64,000 nucleotides of DNA. Origin: Teratosphaeria epicoccoides (Eukaryota; Ascomycota; Dothideomycetes; Mycosphaerellales; Teratosphaeriaceae). This document shows positions 23,340 to 34,767 of this stretch, in pieces. Under the pieces are notes generated by a model. It made no database searches, was not told where the DNA came from, and saw nothing but the letters and a program-made list of their open reading frames with translations. The translations under genes and the position numbers were made by a program. Location of the stretch: assembly GCA_021401465.1 (NCBI GenBank), contig JADDMT010000041.1, positions 1 through 64,000 of the forward strand, read 5' to 3'. The stretch's first letter is position 1, and the number at the start of each line of letters is the position of its first letter.

Positions 23340-24875
23340 CTATCGAACACCTTTCCTCCCAAGACTCTTAGGCCTTAGGGCTTTCTCATCCAAGCTGACG
23401 CCACCGTTTTGTTTCCGCCTCGAGGACTTATTCGGCGGCATGGGACCAAGCACAGCCACCTTCGCCTTATCGCACAAGTCTTCTGCCAGCGTGATAGGAA
23501 AAGCGATCATCGACCAAGTTAGTCGCAGAGGTACTGTGAACAATGCAGAGATCGTCTCCAAGCACCATGTAATTGCACCACGCCTCTGTGAATGCTGTGC
23601 CGCGACGGCTGCAAGGGATAAAGCATCTTGCAGTCGGTTCTCCAGACTGTTCAGCCGCTGTTCTGTGAGCAGCGCGAGCGTCGTGGAGCGCTTCTCGTAG
23701 CGCCTAACTGCGCGCTCCAGACCTTCGACACGCGGCTCATAGCGTTTGCGCAGCTCGGTAGACAGGTCATTGACGTCAGACTTGTCTGCCACAGCAACAG
23801 TGCTGGGAATGACTTGATGCTCGGAGATCTTCGCCTCAAGTTGCGAGACTCGCTGCAGGAGGGTGGCGATGGTGCTGCGAGTCTCAGCCGTCCGATTGCT
23901 AAAAGGATCATCCAAACCAGTAGCAGTACGTTGGAGGTTCAGAGTTCGAGAAGCCATAAGCCGGACGAGCTGACGGGTGGGTCTGATCTCGGCAGCGAGG
24001 AGGAATACCGAGAGGTTGTAGTCAGAGACCAATGTCCCAGATGGCCGGGAGAGCTGAGCACGGATGACATGCAGAAGCCAGGCTGCCAGCGCAGGGAAGA
24101 CGAATGTCGCAAGGAGGGCGAGAAGTTCCTGTTGCCGAAGAGCAGAGGCTGCATCTTCTCGGACATATTTCCTCTGAGCCTCGTCTTGTTCCTGCTTAGT
24201 GGCAATGAAGGAAACATTCGCCGTGGGAGGGTCCGCTGGCTTTTCCTGTGGCGAGCTCTCTGCAGACGTAGTGATGGCCACGTCTTCATGGCCAGCATTC
24301 CTCGGCTTGCCGACATCATCATACTCATAGAATTCATCCTCTCCATTCCCTTGACTCCTGAGACGTATCGCCTGCGCTGAGTAGTACCAGTCCCATGGTA
24401 TCCTGATCGACCAATTCAGGAAGATAGCAGCCAGGATCAACAGCAAGGCATCCGTGACAAAAGCACTGCCTCCATTAAAGAGAAGCCCACCTAATGCCGG
24501 AAGGATGGCAAATGCTAGTGGACTGCTGTGCCAGTTTGTGACTTCGTGCTCTTCTGCAATGTTCGCGCGTCGGGTAGATGAGGGATTGAGTAAATCTTCC
24601 GCGAACGACTGCGTGACGTCTTCGAAGGAATTGTAAGACAATATTGAGGATCTGCGCCTTCCTGATTGAGGAGGGCGCGGCGAGACCGACGGTGGCTGCT
24701 GAGGCTGTTGAGGGTGGGTCTGAGTTCGTGCGAAACGATTCCTAATACCGCTGTTACTTGTTGATGGCTGTGTTGGTAGAGGTCTGGGAGGCTGCGGCGG
24801 CGGGACAGCAGAGGCCACTGACGGAGGCGTCAAGGTTGACTCTGCAGCCGAGACAGACGGATCTTTGTCGGCCAT
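23340..24875 (-). CDS. conserved fungal membrane protein, unknown function
   Basis: Single exon, 511 residues, family not recognised. Residues 1-95 are Pro/Gln/Ser-rich and probably disordered. Two adjacent hydrophobic stretches lie at about 118-155 (ILPALGGLLFNGGSAF, ALLLILAAIFLNW). After an acidic loop a further membrane segment is at about 250-275 (LLALLATFVFPALAAWLLHV). Residues about 335-425 look coiled-coil (LLQRVSQLEAKI, LERAVRRYEKRSTTLALL). A last hydrophobic region is at about 435-465 and the tail is very basic (SSRRKQNGG). The layout suggests an organelle membrane protein with a cytosolic coiled coil; this is inference. Confidence 0.75.
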   Translation of the reverse strand: MADKDPSVSAAESTLTPPSVASAVPPPQPPRPLPTQPSTSNSGIRNRFARTQTHPQQPQQPPSVSPRPPQSGRRRSSILSYNSFEDVTQSFAEDLLNPSSTRRANIAEEHEVTNWHSSPLAFAILPALGGLLFNGGSAFVTDALLLILAAIFLNWSIRIPWDWYYSAQAIRLRSQGNGEDEFYEYDDVGKPRNAGHEDVAITTSAESSPQEKPADPPTANVSFIATKQEQDEAQRKYVREDAASALRQQELLALLATFVFPALAAWLLHVIRAQLSRPSGTLVSDYNLSVFLLAAEIRPTRQLVRLMASRTLNLQRTATGLDDPFSNRTAETRSTIATLLQRVSQLEAKISEHQVIPSTVAVADKSDVNDLSTELRKRYEPRVEGLERAVRRYEKRSTTLALLTEQRLNSLENRLQDALSLAAVAAQHSQRRGAITWCLETISALFTVPLRLTWSMIAFPITLAEDLCDKAKVAVLGPMPPNKSSRRKQNGGVSLDEKALRPKSLGRKGVR

Positions 24876-25888
24876 GGCGTTGTGCGTGGGAAGCTGGGAT
24901 CAGGTACCAGTAGTGTGAAGCGACGGGCGTACATTGTCTTCTGGGGCGAGTAGCGAGAAAAAGAAAGTGGATTTTTGCGGGCCAGCCGCGATATCAAAAC
25001 AATGTGCATGACGGGATGCAGCAGTCGCGTACCTACAGACGCCAAAGGCCGGAGCACCTGCCGCGGCCCCAATGAAAAGCGTCATTTGCCGGAAGGATCT
25101 CGGTATTCCGACTTCCAACCACTGAACGCACCTTCTCCATCTGCATCATCACCCTCTGATCTTCGCTACATCGATGGCAGGCTGCATCGCTCCACCCTCG
25201 TATCTGCTTCTGAGAAGCCACGTGGATCCGTCTCCACCGTGTACCCAACAAAGAAGGAACACACCGTGCCGTCGATACAAGCCACACCTCCCCCAGCATC
25301 GGCAAACCACCCGATGGAACCTTTGTGCTTGACTCTCGCGCCGTCCGCTGGCAATCGCGAGTCTCGCGCAGATCTTCCTCTCACCAGCATACTCCAATCA
25401 CTGGTATGCCAGAGACAGGAATCAGACGCACTGTAACAGTCTGGACAGCGCTCGAAGCAACGGCCGACCTCATTTCTATCATTGTATGCTGTGTCTGCCG
25501 TCACACCTCACGCCATGTCGGAATGCAGCAAAAGGTTGGCGACGCTCGGAAACAACAGCCTGCTCTCTTGCGATGCCATTCGGGTCGTCCGATCCCCGAA
25601 AGCCACCACTAACGCCAGATCAACGGCTTTGTATGCAGTGCCCATCACAAGCAGACGATGCCACGCGAGCTGGCGGAAAACAATCCGGCCTCTCAGCTCT
25701 GGCTAGCCGCCGCACGGCATCGACAACGCTTTGTTTTGCTCCAAGAAGCCGGGTATGTGGACTGATATCTGAAGCCTCGTGAACATATCTCTGGGGCTAG
25801 AACACAGGTAGGAGAAGCCAAATATCTCATCAAGCCCACCTCCAGGGCATCACTCCCTTGCACAGCATCACCTTCTTGCACGGCAAAG
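24876..25888. other. intergenic, divergent promoters
   Basis: Between the start codons of the membrane protein (-) and the WSC protein (+). Overlapping short frames on both strands lack any family feature. No gene supported. Confidence 0.45.
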
Positions 25889-28367
25889 ATGCGAACATTC
25901 ATTGGCAGCGAGTCTTTCCTCCTCCTGTTGCTTGCCGGTACAGCCAATGCATTCTTCCGCATAAATTGCAACAAGATCCAGACAGGGCGTATCGATCCTC
26001 TTATCAGTCCCGGTGGTGTCTCGGCCCATGTTCACACGATTGTCGGCGGTGCCAGTGAGTCGGAGCGCCTTGCTTACCTTGGAGATGATCTCGAACTCAC
26101 TGAATACAACCTTCAGACATTGGCGTGAACTCAGACTACTCCACGCTGAATAATTCATTCTGCACGTCTTGCCAGATACAAGCCGACAAGTCAGCATACT
26201 GGACCCCTCAACTCTACTACTGGGAAAACGATGGCACATTCAGTGAAGTTCCACACTCTGGCTCTGTGGTCTACTATCTCGGCCGCGGGCCTGGTCGCAA
26301 TAACCTGACCCCTTTTCCACCAGGCATGCAAATGCTATCTGGTAATCAGGCTGCTCGATCGTACGACAGCTCTACTATGACATGGGGCAATTCCACCTAT
26401 CCAGCTCGCCCCGTCGCCGATCGTGTTAGCTTTGCTTGCTTGACGGAGGGAACATCGCCGGCCAATCAAGCTCATATGTTTAACGCGACGCAATGCGTCA
26501 ATGGCATGCGAGCTCAGATTGCTTTTCAGAGCTGCTGGAATGGCGTGGACCTGTACAAGAAGGATCAATCGCACGTCGCCTATCTCTCACAAATCGACAA
26601 TGGTGTCTGTCCTCCAGGATATCCGTACCAGTTTCCAACATTATTCATGGAGACAGACTATGCTGTCAACCAGTTGCCTGGGGCGACCAATGATTCGCGG
26701 TTTGTCTTCGCGCAAGGTGATCCGACGGGTTATGGGTTCCACGGCGACTTTCAGAACGGATGGAACATCACGGCTTTGACGGATGCGATTGATCAGTGCA
26801 TCGAAAATGATCAGCTGCCGAGCGGAGTTGTCGATTACTGCAAGCCATTGGCGAAGTACAATGCGTTCAACGGCGCCGCCACAATCTGTCCAGAGAGATC
26901 GCCAGAAATCGATGAGACAGTAAAGGGCACCTTGAACAAGCTCCCAGGATGCATCACGGTCACTTACGGGCCAGATGCGGCAACAAGTGCTGACTGGACG
27001 TGCAATGCTTCCGTGGTTGAACCATCAATCGTACAGACCGTCGACACTGTGGCACAGGCTACCGAGTATCCCACCGCGGGCAAGGCTTTCGGGACCGATG
27101 ACAACATCTATCTTGGCTGCTACAACGATTCCGCTGGGGGCGTCAGGACCCTCAATGCACTTAGCACAACGAACTTCTCAGCCATGACTGCGGAATGGTG
27201 CCAAGACTACTGCGGCTCTAGAGGCTACCGTCTATCCGGCACGGAGTACACGCAAGAATGCCACTGTGCCAACGAGCTCAACCCGACTGCCATCAACAAC
27301 ATCGATACACCTTTCGCTGACGGCGTCGAGAACAATGATATCTCAAGCTGGTGCACGTGGAACTGCGGTGGCTCCCTCACCACTGGCGGCATGCAGGAGC
27401 TGTGAGTATACTGACCTAGAGAAGCTTTTGTGACGTTAGTTCTAAGGTTTTTTTTAGGTGCGGTGGCTACGGCTACATCTCCATTTTCAACAACACCAAC
27501 ACAACTTACCACGGCCATTCGTTCGGCAGCGGCAGCGCCAGCCCCGGGTCCGGTTCCGCCTCAAGCTCTACAGCCGCCGCGCCCGTTGCAAGTAATTACC
27601 TTGGCTGCTACACCGACCAGAAATCAGACGCCAGCGGCTCCTGGATACGCATGCTCGATTCGCAATCTGTCGACCAGTCAGACATGACGATCGAGGCTTG
27701 CGCGGAGTACTGCACGGGCGGTAACTTCACGTATAACTACTATGGCCTTGAATACTCCTCACAATGCTGGTGCGGAACTTCCCTCGCCTTGCCGAATTAC
27801 CGCTTGAACGCCACGACTTCGCCTACAAATTCCAGCGCTTGCAGTGATCCGTGTGCAGGGAACTCGTCTGAGATCTGTGGCGGCAGCAATGCGCTGAGCG
27901 TGTATAACTTCACGTCGTATGTGCCGCCTAGCTATACACCGAAGGACGGAGGGAGCTACGTGCATCAGGGGTGTCTGATCGATCCGAATAATGGTGGTGG
28001 GCGGGCGTTGCAGGGGGCTGCTACGACGGACGAGTGGATGACGGTGGATATGTGTATTGACTTTTGTCAGGAGGATGGACATCATTATGCTGGAGTAGAG
28101 TACGGGAAGGAGTGCTATTGTGAGTCGCCCTCACCTCGTGCTATGGCGTGCTTGAGTAGAGGAGTGCTGACTGATTTGGTGTTTCTAGGTGGCAACCAGG
28201 CTCCAGCATCGGGATCTGGAGGGCAGTTGGCGACTTGCAATGTAACGCAACAGATGCTTTGCCCGGGTGAGGGGAAGGAGTATTGTGGTGGCAGTGGGTT
28301 TATGAGTATTTACTACTCGTCCACGTTGAAGGTGAGGGGTGTGGAGAAGGCCTTGGATGAGGCGTAG
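25889..28367 (+). CDS. secreted DUF1996 protein with three WSC domains
   Basis: Four exons, 25889-26054, 26117-27401, 27458-28119 and 28189-28367, with introns of 62, 56 and 69 bp, give 763 residues; phases agree at every junction. Signal peptide: MRTFIGSESFLLLLLAGTANA. The DUF1996 domain follows directly (about 22-300): RINCNKIQTGRIDPL, VSAHVHTIVGGAN, QADKSAYWTPQLYY, the first junction being restored by splicing. Then come three cysteine-rich WSC carbohydrate-binding domains, each starting G-C-Y/L: YLGCYNDS, YLGCYTDQ and HQGCLID. Many N-glycosylation sequons. No C-terminal GPI or membrane signal is evident, so it is probably secreted or wall-bound. The catalytic role of DUF1996 is unknown to me. 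Confidence 0.92.
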
Positions 28368-29963
28368 AGTGTCAAGGTAGGGTGGAGGATGATTGGGATG
28401 ATGGTGATGGATGCGTAGACGAATGACCAGTGGAGTATAACGTGCGAGCCAATCTTGATTTCGGGTTGACAAGTGGGCGTTGCTGGACTCTAGGGCTCCT
28501 TGAGGTGAGTGTTCTTGGCTATGAGCTTTCCTTGTCAGAGAATTGACGCGCATGACGGACATGCACTTCGAGGTATGTGGTTTATTTATCAACGAGACTT
28601 GATGAATGTGAGGGCTTCTATGACGGGTGACTGCGGTCCTTGACGGATATGAGAGGCGACTGCAATCCTTGACGGACGTGAGAGTCGACTGCAGATGCTT
28701 TGAGAGTCAACTGGAGATCGTTGACAGGATTGAGAATCGACCGCAGCCATTGCTCGGGCTGGAGGTTCACTGCATTCGATGAACATCCATTGAGACTGAA
28801 ACGATCCAGCTTGGAAGGTGACGGAATTCAGACCTGTGGCTCGATGCAGAGCTCAATTGATTCGAGACATCAGATTCACATGAGCGTCAAAAGCGATGCT
28901 GCGGTTTGAACACCCGCATTGGACATGTCAACATTATCAAGCTCCCAGTCCGGCCCTGGGTCGGGCTATCAGGGGAGTTTCTGGTTGATCAGCGCATCTC
29001 CAGAAGCGAAGGCAGCTAGAGCGGATGTCATGGGCTAGAATGCGCCATGCCACAAGGTATCTGAGGTAGGCACGGAGCATGCTTTTCGGCGTTGGGTGGA
29101 TGAGCGGGACTGGTCGTGAGTTTCGAGAAGCCAGATGTTGTTAGAGCGCTAGGCATTGCTTTGCATGGACCCAGAAGGCCAACGCTGTGTAGGCGACCTA
29201 TGTCACACCGATTGCGTCGAATTGTTACAGGCTGACAAGGTTGCCAATCGGGGACTGGGTGCTGGCGCAAGGTTGTCCCGACATCGGGTACTGCTAGTAG
29301 GTCGACATATGAGTGCCATGTGCATCTAGGGAGCCTGCTTTTAAGTTTACATGCTTCTGCCTTTCTGCTCGCGGGCCCCTCTCAGGTACCTGCAAGTATT
29401 TTTAGCCTTTCCTGATTTCTTCTCTGATACATCTTCATCGACAACTACTTCTTTCACAGGTTTCGTCTCCGACACAATCATGCTGCTTTCCCTTCTTCCT
29501 TCGACCTAGGCGTCCAAACATACTTTTAATACTTTTTCTCACACCTCTTGCCTCTCGTTAGTACTTGCTGTACATGCAGCGTATCGCAGAGCAGTAACAG
29601 CCGTGATTTCTACGGTTGCTGTCCTTCTTTATAGAATATAGTGCTCCTTTGGATTCTCTCCCTTTGCCTAGCCTGCCTTCTTCTGTCGAGTCTCTCCCGC
29701 ATGGCTGTATGTGAGCAGGTCGTTCAGAGCAGCTGACATCCCGGCGGGCGATTGTGAAATGGTCAGCTACGCTTATAGACACACGCAAAGCATTCAAAGA
29801 GCTATTTAGCGAAGCAGACTCGTACGCCGTCCGCCCGCTGTCCAGTGCTCTACGAATCGCCTGAAATCTACCAAGCGTCATCAATGCATAAATTCACCAT
29901 CGCTTCGAACCCATTGAACGCCTGCAGACTCCTCAAATGCATCGAGCTCTTTGGGAGCACCCT
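28368..29963. other. 1.6-kb intergenic region with a small minisatellite
   Basis: Between the convergent WSC gene and the metalloprotease pseudogene. Apart from the short tandem array at 28629-28750 (separate entry), the sequence holds no convincing frame, RNA or repeat. Confidence 0.45.
28629..28750. repeat. degenerate minisatellite, about 29-bp unit
   Basis: Units start GACTGC and end GAGAGTC: two near-identical 29-bp copies (28629-28657 and 28658-28686), then a shortened 22-bp copy (28687-28708), a diverged 30-bp copy (28709-28738) and a partial fifth. Confidence 0.65.
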
Positions 29964-31367
29964 TTATGATGTTGGCGCTGCTGGGTTGGTTATGGTAGTC
30001 GTGAAAGTGCCAATAGTCACAGCCAGCGTGCTCCAATTCCCATTGTAGACCCAATCACCCCTACGCCATAGCGCGTGCCTTTTTGGCCTAGTATAGCCGC
30101 TGGCAGGTGGATAGAGCGCCATAACCGCAGCAATATCAGCGGGCGATATGCCCTTCCTACTCCAATCACTTGAGCTGCCTTGATAGATAGAACTAGTCAA
30201 TCCGTCTGTGTTCTTCCTCCAGACTGACCCGAACGGCTTAGAGTCGTAGCCCATAATACTTTCGTAGTCGTAATTCCCGCTGTAATACCAGAATAGAGGC
30301 CAGACCGCCGCATCGAGTAGGCCCCAATTGTCGGGATAGGGCATGTACTCGAACAAACCCGAGCAGAACTTGAAAGCCAAGGCGGGCGTATGGGTGAGCA
30401 GGTGGGTTGCCCAATCGTAGTCAGTGTCTTCGAGATTGTAAGCTAAATAATTTGTGTCCATAGTTGCCTGGTTATTGACGACGTCATCGTAGCCTGGAAC
30501 CTTGAACCATTCGATATTGACGTAAATGTCCCGGTCTGGGCGTTGGTGTCTGCGCATGGCCGATTTAAGAGTTACTCACTCATGTATAAGACCCATGACA
30601 TGCCCTGCAACATAGGGTATTAGCTTCAATATCATAAGCCACTGTATTCAACATGCCAAATTCATGGGCCATGGTAACATAGCCAGAATTCCTTAGATCG
30701 GGATTGCGTCCTTGCGTAGCTGCCATTTGGCTAGCGACAGGGTACTTGATCTGGATGTTGTTGACGCTGGAATGCCCGGTATAACCCGCCGAAGAGCTTC
30801 CGCTCACCCACGTGCCCGTGTTGGTCCCATGTCTCTAATGAGATCTTTGCAGCATCGGTGCTGGCGCTGCTGATGCAGGGACAGGTGAAGCAATTATCAT
30901 CCTCCATAATGCGAAGCGAAGACTTGAAGGTCGCTGGTGACCAGAGGGCTACCGCGTGCTGGCAATGCAGTTAGCAAGACGCATGAGAGCAAGACAGCTT
31001 TACAGGGCTCTTAGACTCACCAAGACAAGAGGCCCAAGTGTGTCCGCAGCAATTTGATCCGCGAAGCAGTAGCGTGGCAACCGCTTCTTGCGATCACCAG
31101 GCTGGATGACATCGGCTCTATCCATCTGACGTGGCCATGGACCAGGATTCGATGCACCAGGCTGAACATAGTAGGAGCGCCTGAGGAAACCTCCCGAGTC
31201 GGTAGTGTTGGAATGGGTGCTTAGATTGCGCTGATCGGGAATGTGACTGATTGAGGACGGACGAACCCGCCATCTATCGTGTTGAAGTCGGCGAAGGTGG
31301 CAACGTAGAGAGAATAGATGCCGACAAGAAGTGGCACCGCAACGGCGAGAAGGCCGCGAGAGACCAT
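29964..31367 (-). pseudogene. secreted astacin-like zinc metalloprotease, broken
   Basis: The minus strand reads like a fungal secreted metalloprotease. A signal-peptide frame starts at 31367 (MVSRGLLAVAVPLLVGIY). The pro/catalytic part (31209 down to about 31022) has YYVQPGASNPGPW and RYCFADQ. A normal GTGAGT...CAG intron follows (31020-30963). The zinc site HEFGH-VMGLIHE-HQRPD is split by two intron relics, and the Met-turn-like YESIMGYDS follows. Breaks: a one-base frameshift after the signal peptide (near 31209), a second near 30825, a GC instead of GT donor for a 52-bp intron ending at 30603, and a last GT...AG gap of only 30 bp (30552-30581), too short for an ordinary intron. No single model gives one frame, so the gene is probably dead. 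I do not give a repaired product. Confidence 0.75.
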
Positions 31368-31848
31368 GCCAACAGGCTCTGCAGAGTGTCGTACGCTCTG
31401 CTATCCCAGCCACTTCAGTGAAGCTTGACCAGAGGCTACAATTGTGAATCCAGTCTTGGTTGTTGGACAAAGACGTAGGGAAGGATGGCCAATATGGGAC
31501 TTGGTTGTGGGCCTATCTCGTGTTGATGTTGCGCTGCCCAAATATGTGACGATTCGGCTTCTGATTAGATTATAACGACCGGATATTTGAGGAGACTTAC
31601 AGAACGAATCAGCAGAACGCCATTGGTTGTGGATAGGTTGCGCGTAGATACGTCCTTGAGCATGACGGCTGTGTACATCACGGTTTAGTCGGACTGGCAT
31701 ATCCCTTCGCCGAGGGGCTTTCAAGCGATGATAATCCATTTGTGATCGTTGGGCCCTCTTCATCGGCATGGTATCTCAAACAGTGTATACTCAGTCGACA
31801 CTTGCGCCGTCTTGAGAAGCTGGAGCTAACGTATTTGCCACAGAGAGT
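31368..31848. other. intergenic, no gene seen
   Basis: Upstream of the metalloprotease remnant and downstream of PHO88. No coding signal recognised. Confidence 0.4.
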
Positions 31849-32569
31849 CTACTCCTCCTTGACACCGCCGCGTCCAGCCCTCTCAGCAGCTTCAATGCTC
31901 TTCTTGTCCGTCTTGATCTCACCCTGACCCTGGCCACCCATGGCACCCATGAATCCACCCGCAGCCTTCCACGGTCTCTTAAGATCGCCAGTTGCGGACT
32001 GCCCAAGCACATGCACCTTTACAAGGTTGCCCTCAAACGCGCCCTTGAGCGGGATGATCGACTGGATGAGAAGTGGATTGCTGTACTTAAAGTACAAGTG
32101 CATGACGGCCATCATCCCCACTCCCATCAGCTGCGACTTGAAGAGACCGCGAAGTTGCTGCATGTCGTAGGCGTGGACGGTGGTGGTAACGGCTTTCGGC
32201 TCTTCCGTGCTGCCCATTGGCGGAGGCTCGACGTATTTGAGTACGGTCATGTCTGCCAGCAATCTCGTTAGAATCTTCCTGCCCTCACCCGCACATGCCA
32301 TAATACAGTACCTTTCTTCTTGTCGATCTGCATCTTGGTGTAAAAGTAAATGCCGGCAATTATTACGTTGCTGAGGACGTAGAGAGCGCGCACGCCGTTG
32401 AGAACCATCGGATCATCGAAGGGAATCTTTTTGCTTGCCTGCATCATTACCAAGATGATGATCAGGTTGGTTCTGCAGAGGCATTACTGTCAGTCTCTTG
32501 CCCATGCTGGTGCTCGTATGCCGCTTGCCATCGATCGGTGGCGAAGTGTGCGTACATTTGCGGATTCAT
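31849..32569 (-). CDS. PHO88: Pho88/Snd3 ER membrane protein
   Basis: ER membrane protein of the SND targeting route, first described as affecting phosphate transport. Three exons, 32569-32556 (only 14 nt), 32472-32312 and 32252-31849, with introns of 83 and 59 bp, give 192 residues. The splices give MNPQ-ITNLIIILVMMQASK and KKKDMTVLKYVEPPPMGS, as in the family. Two membrane segments: about 5-18 and 35-52 (ALYVLSNVIIAGIYFY). The conserved core has QQLRGLFKSQLMGVGMM and NPLLIQSIIPLK, and the C-terminus ends AAERAGRGGVKEE. Length and motifs fit the family closely. The tiny first exon is easily missed. Confidence 0.95.
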
Positions 32570-34767
32570 GCTGGCGATATTATGGTGGCCTAGCTTGAAG
32601 AGGTGCTGATGGTCTGGGTCCAAAATACAAACAGAAGTCAGAAGCAAAATTGTGGAAGGTCTGGGCTACGTTGCAGCTGCGCGCCACTACAGATGCGCCG
32701 CAAAGAGGAAGGCGGCGGGGGACCCTTATCTCGGCATGGAGTATCTCTGCACCGTCCGTCACACCCAAAACGGCAGGAGCAGGCTGGAGATGACAGTGTA
32801 GGTAGCACACACATGCACGCTGTGCTTCTGAGAGATGTTTCAACTCCATTTTCCACGCTAGTATTGTCGTTCAAACATCGCAAAAATTACATCAGGCTAC
32901 AGAGCAGTCCCTGAAAAGCATTCATACCTAGATGTTCTGATATGTTGACCTGTGTTGTAGCTGTTAAGAAATCGTTTCTGTTGTTACGAGTCCATACCGG
33001 ATCTTGGCGTCACGCAGATGGGGCAGGCACACGAGCTCAAATTGCTCGAACATAGTCTATATTCATCCAGATCTTCGCAGGGTGTCGCCGATGATGCGCA
33101 CAGACTTGTTGAACGTCATTTCATGCTATGCCTGAATAAGGCAGTAACGCAGTAACCTACTGCCTCTTTCCGGCCTGTTCACAGATTGGACCCCATCGTC
33201 ATAGCCTGGGCAACATCAATGATATGAGCACTAGCAGAGGACCTCAACTTCATAGCGACACTCTGGTCCACAGAATTGCTGCCTACGTCTGTGCCTAGGT
33301 TCTGGATCAAGTTCTAGTATGTGCGCATTGTCTCAACAAATGAATACAATCACATCCGATGTGCCATTAGAGCGCTATACCTAGTGATTAGTCCTGTCAG
33401 CATTTACTGATGCTGCTACGCTCAAACACCGGTATGCATTAAGGCTTGATGATCTTAAGAAAGGCTCGTGAAGCCGTTGTCATAGTGGGTGGAAAAGGCG
33501 TTGGGGAGAACCGTCACCTTGGAAGGTCCAAAGCAACGGCTCGCCGCCATAGCCATAGGGGCAGCTATACCAGAGTCTCAGAGTGGCGAGCAACAGAATC
33601 ATTTTTGATACCGCCAAAGCCAGCGAGACCAGAAGAGAAGCCAGAAGAGAGCCACACCGCATAGAGCGGCACAGCCACGGTCGCGACGACGGCTACTATA
33701 ATTCCACGAAGCGCTGTCGTTTGGAACAATCTCAGGTGAGGATAAAGCTGGGATGAGACGTTATGTTTCTGTCGACGTATGTGTTGAGGCGAGGCGAGAA
33801 GAAGAAGAGTTTCGGAAGTTCACCACCCAGATCCGGTAGAAAAGTAATCGTCGACGGGTATGTATCAGAATAGAAAAGGAGCAAGTCCAGAAATACCGAG
33901 AGGAATTCAAATGGGCCCCGAGCGCAACGACACCGAAGCACGTGAACACAAGCCCACCCAAATTCTTCAATGCAGTGGTTCCATCAGTCAGCCGACCAAA
34001 CAGTCAACCCCATGACAAGCAGAGTCAATATTTCTTGGGTGGAGTTCACAATTTGAGCCATTGACTCCATCACCGGAAGGGACAGCCAACAGAATTGAAG
34101 TATGAACAAGAGGTCGCTCGCGCGTACAAGCAGTTACTCGAGTCAACAAGCCGTCAATCACACCAACCAGTCAAATGGCTGATTAGCTGGTAGACGCACT
34201 GACTTGAGTCTCTTGCCAAGTGGTCTGTCTAATGGTAGTCGCTTTAGCCCGAGCCGAGAGCTCCAGCTTGTGCAAATGCCCGGCTTCAGCCTCGAATGGC
34301 GGACAATGATATCGGAACTCGCCAGGTCACCTGAACGAAGTTCCTGATGCGTAGATAGCCAGGAGCCTACAACTCGGTATGCTATCTCATTTGCTCGGCT
34401 CGACTCGATCTCGCCTGCGCCGCCAGGTTCCTACTCACACGATACACATTCTCGTCCGAACTGCCAAAAGTCCAGCCACATGGACACTGCTCTACAGCCT
34501 CCCAACTGTGAACGCCGCACCGTTCCGATGCGTGCATCTCCGCGCTGTGTCGCTGTCAGGCTGCCCTCAGACTCTTGACCACCGGCTCGCCACAGTGTTG
34601 AGTCCCGCTGCCCAAATGGCCACAGCTGAGTGCCCACATGCTTGCTCATCATCCATCTTGAGTGATGTCCGAGGAATGCGATCGAAACGGGCAGCCGACG
34701 GCTGGCCGCAATGACCTACATCTGCCTTCGCAACAAGTCTTCGCGTTCCAATCTTTCTCAACTACTC
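32570..34767. other. 2.2-kb intergenic region
   Basis: Between the 5' end of PHO88 and the 3' end of BRE1. Short frames on both strands; a hydrophobic minus-strand stretch near 33600-33710 has no start or continuation. No gene, RNA or clear repeat supported. Confidence 0.4.

Noticed and set aside
33560..33770. hydrophobic minus-strand stretch resembling a signal anchor
   Set aside because: No ATG in frame, soon ends in a stop, and no continuation by splicing was found.
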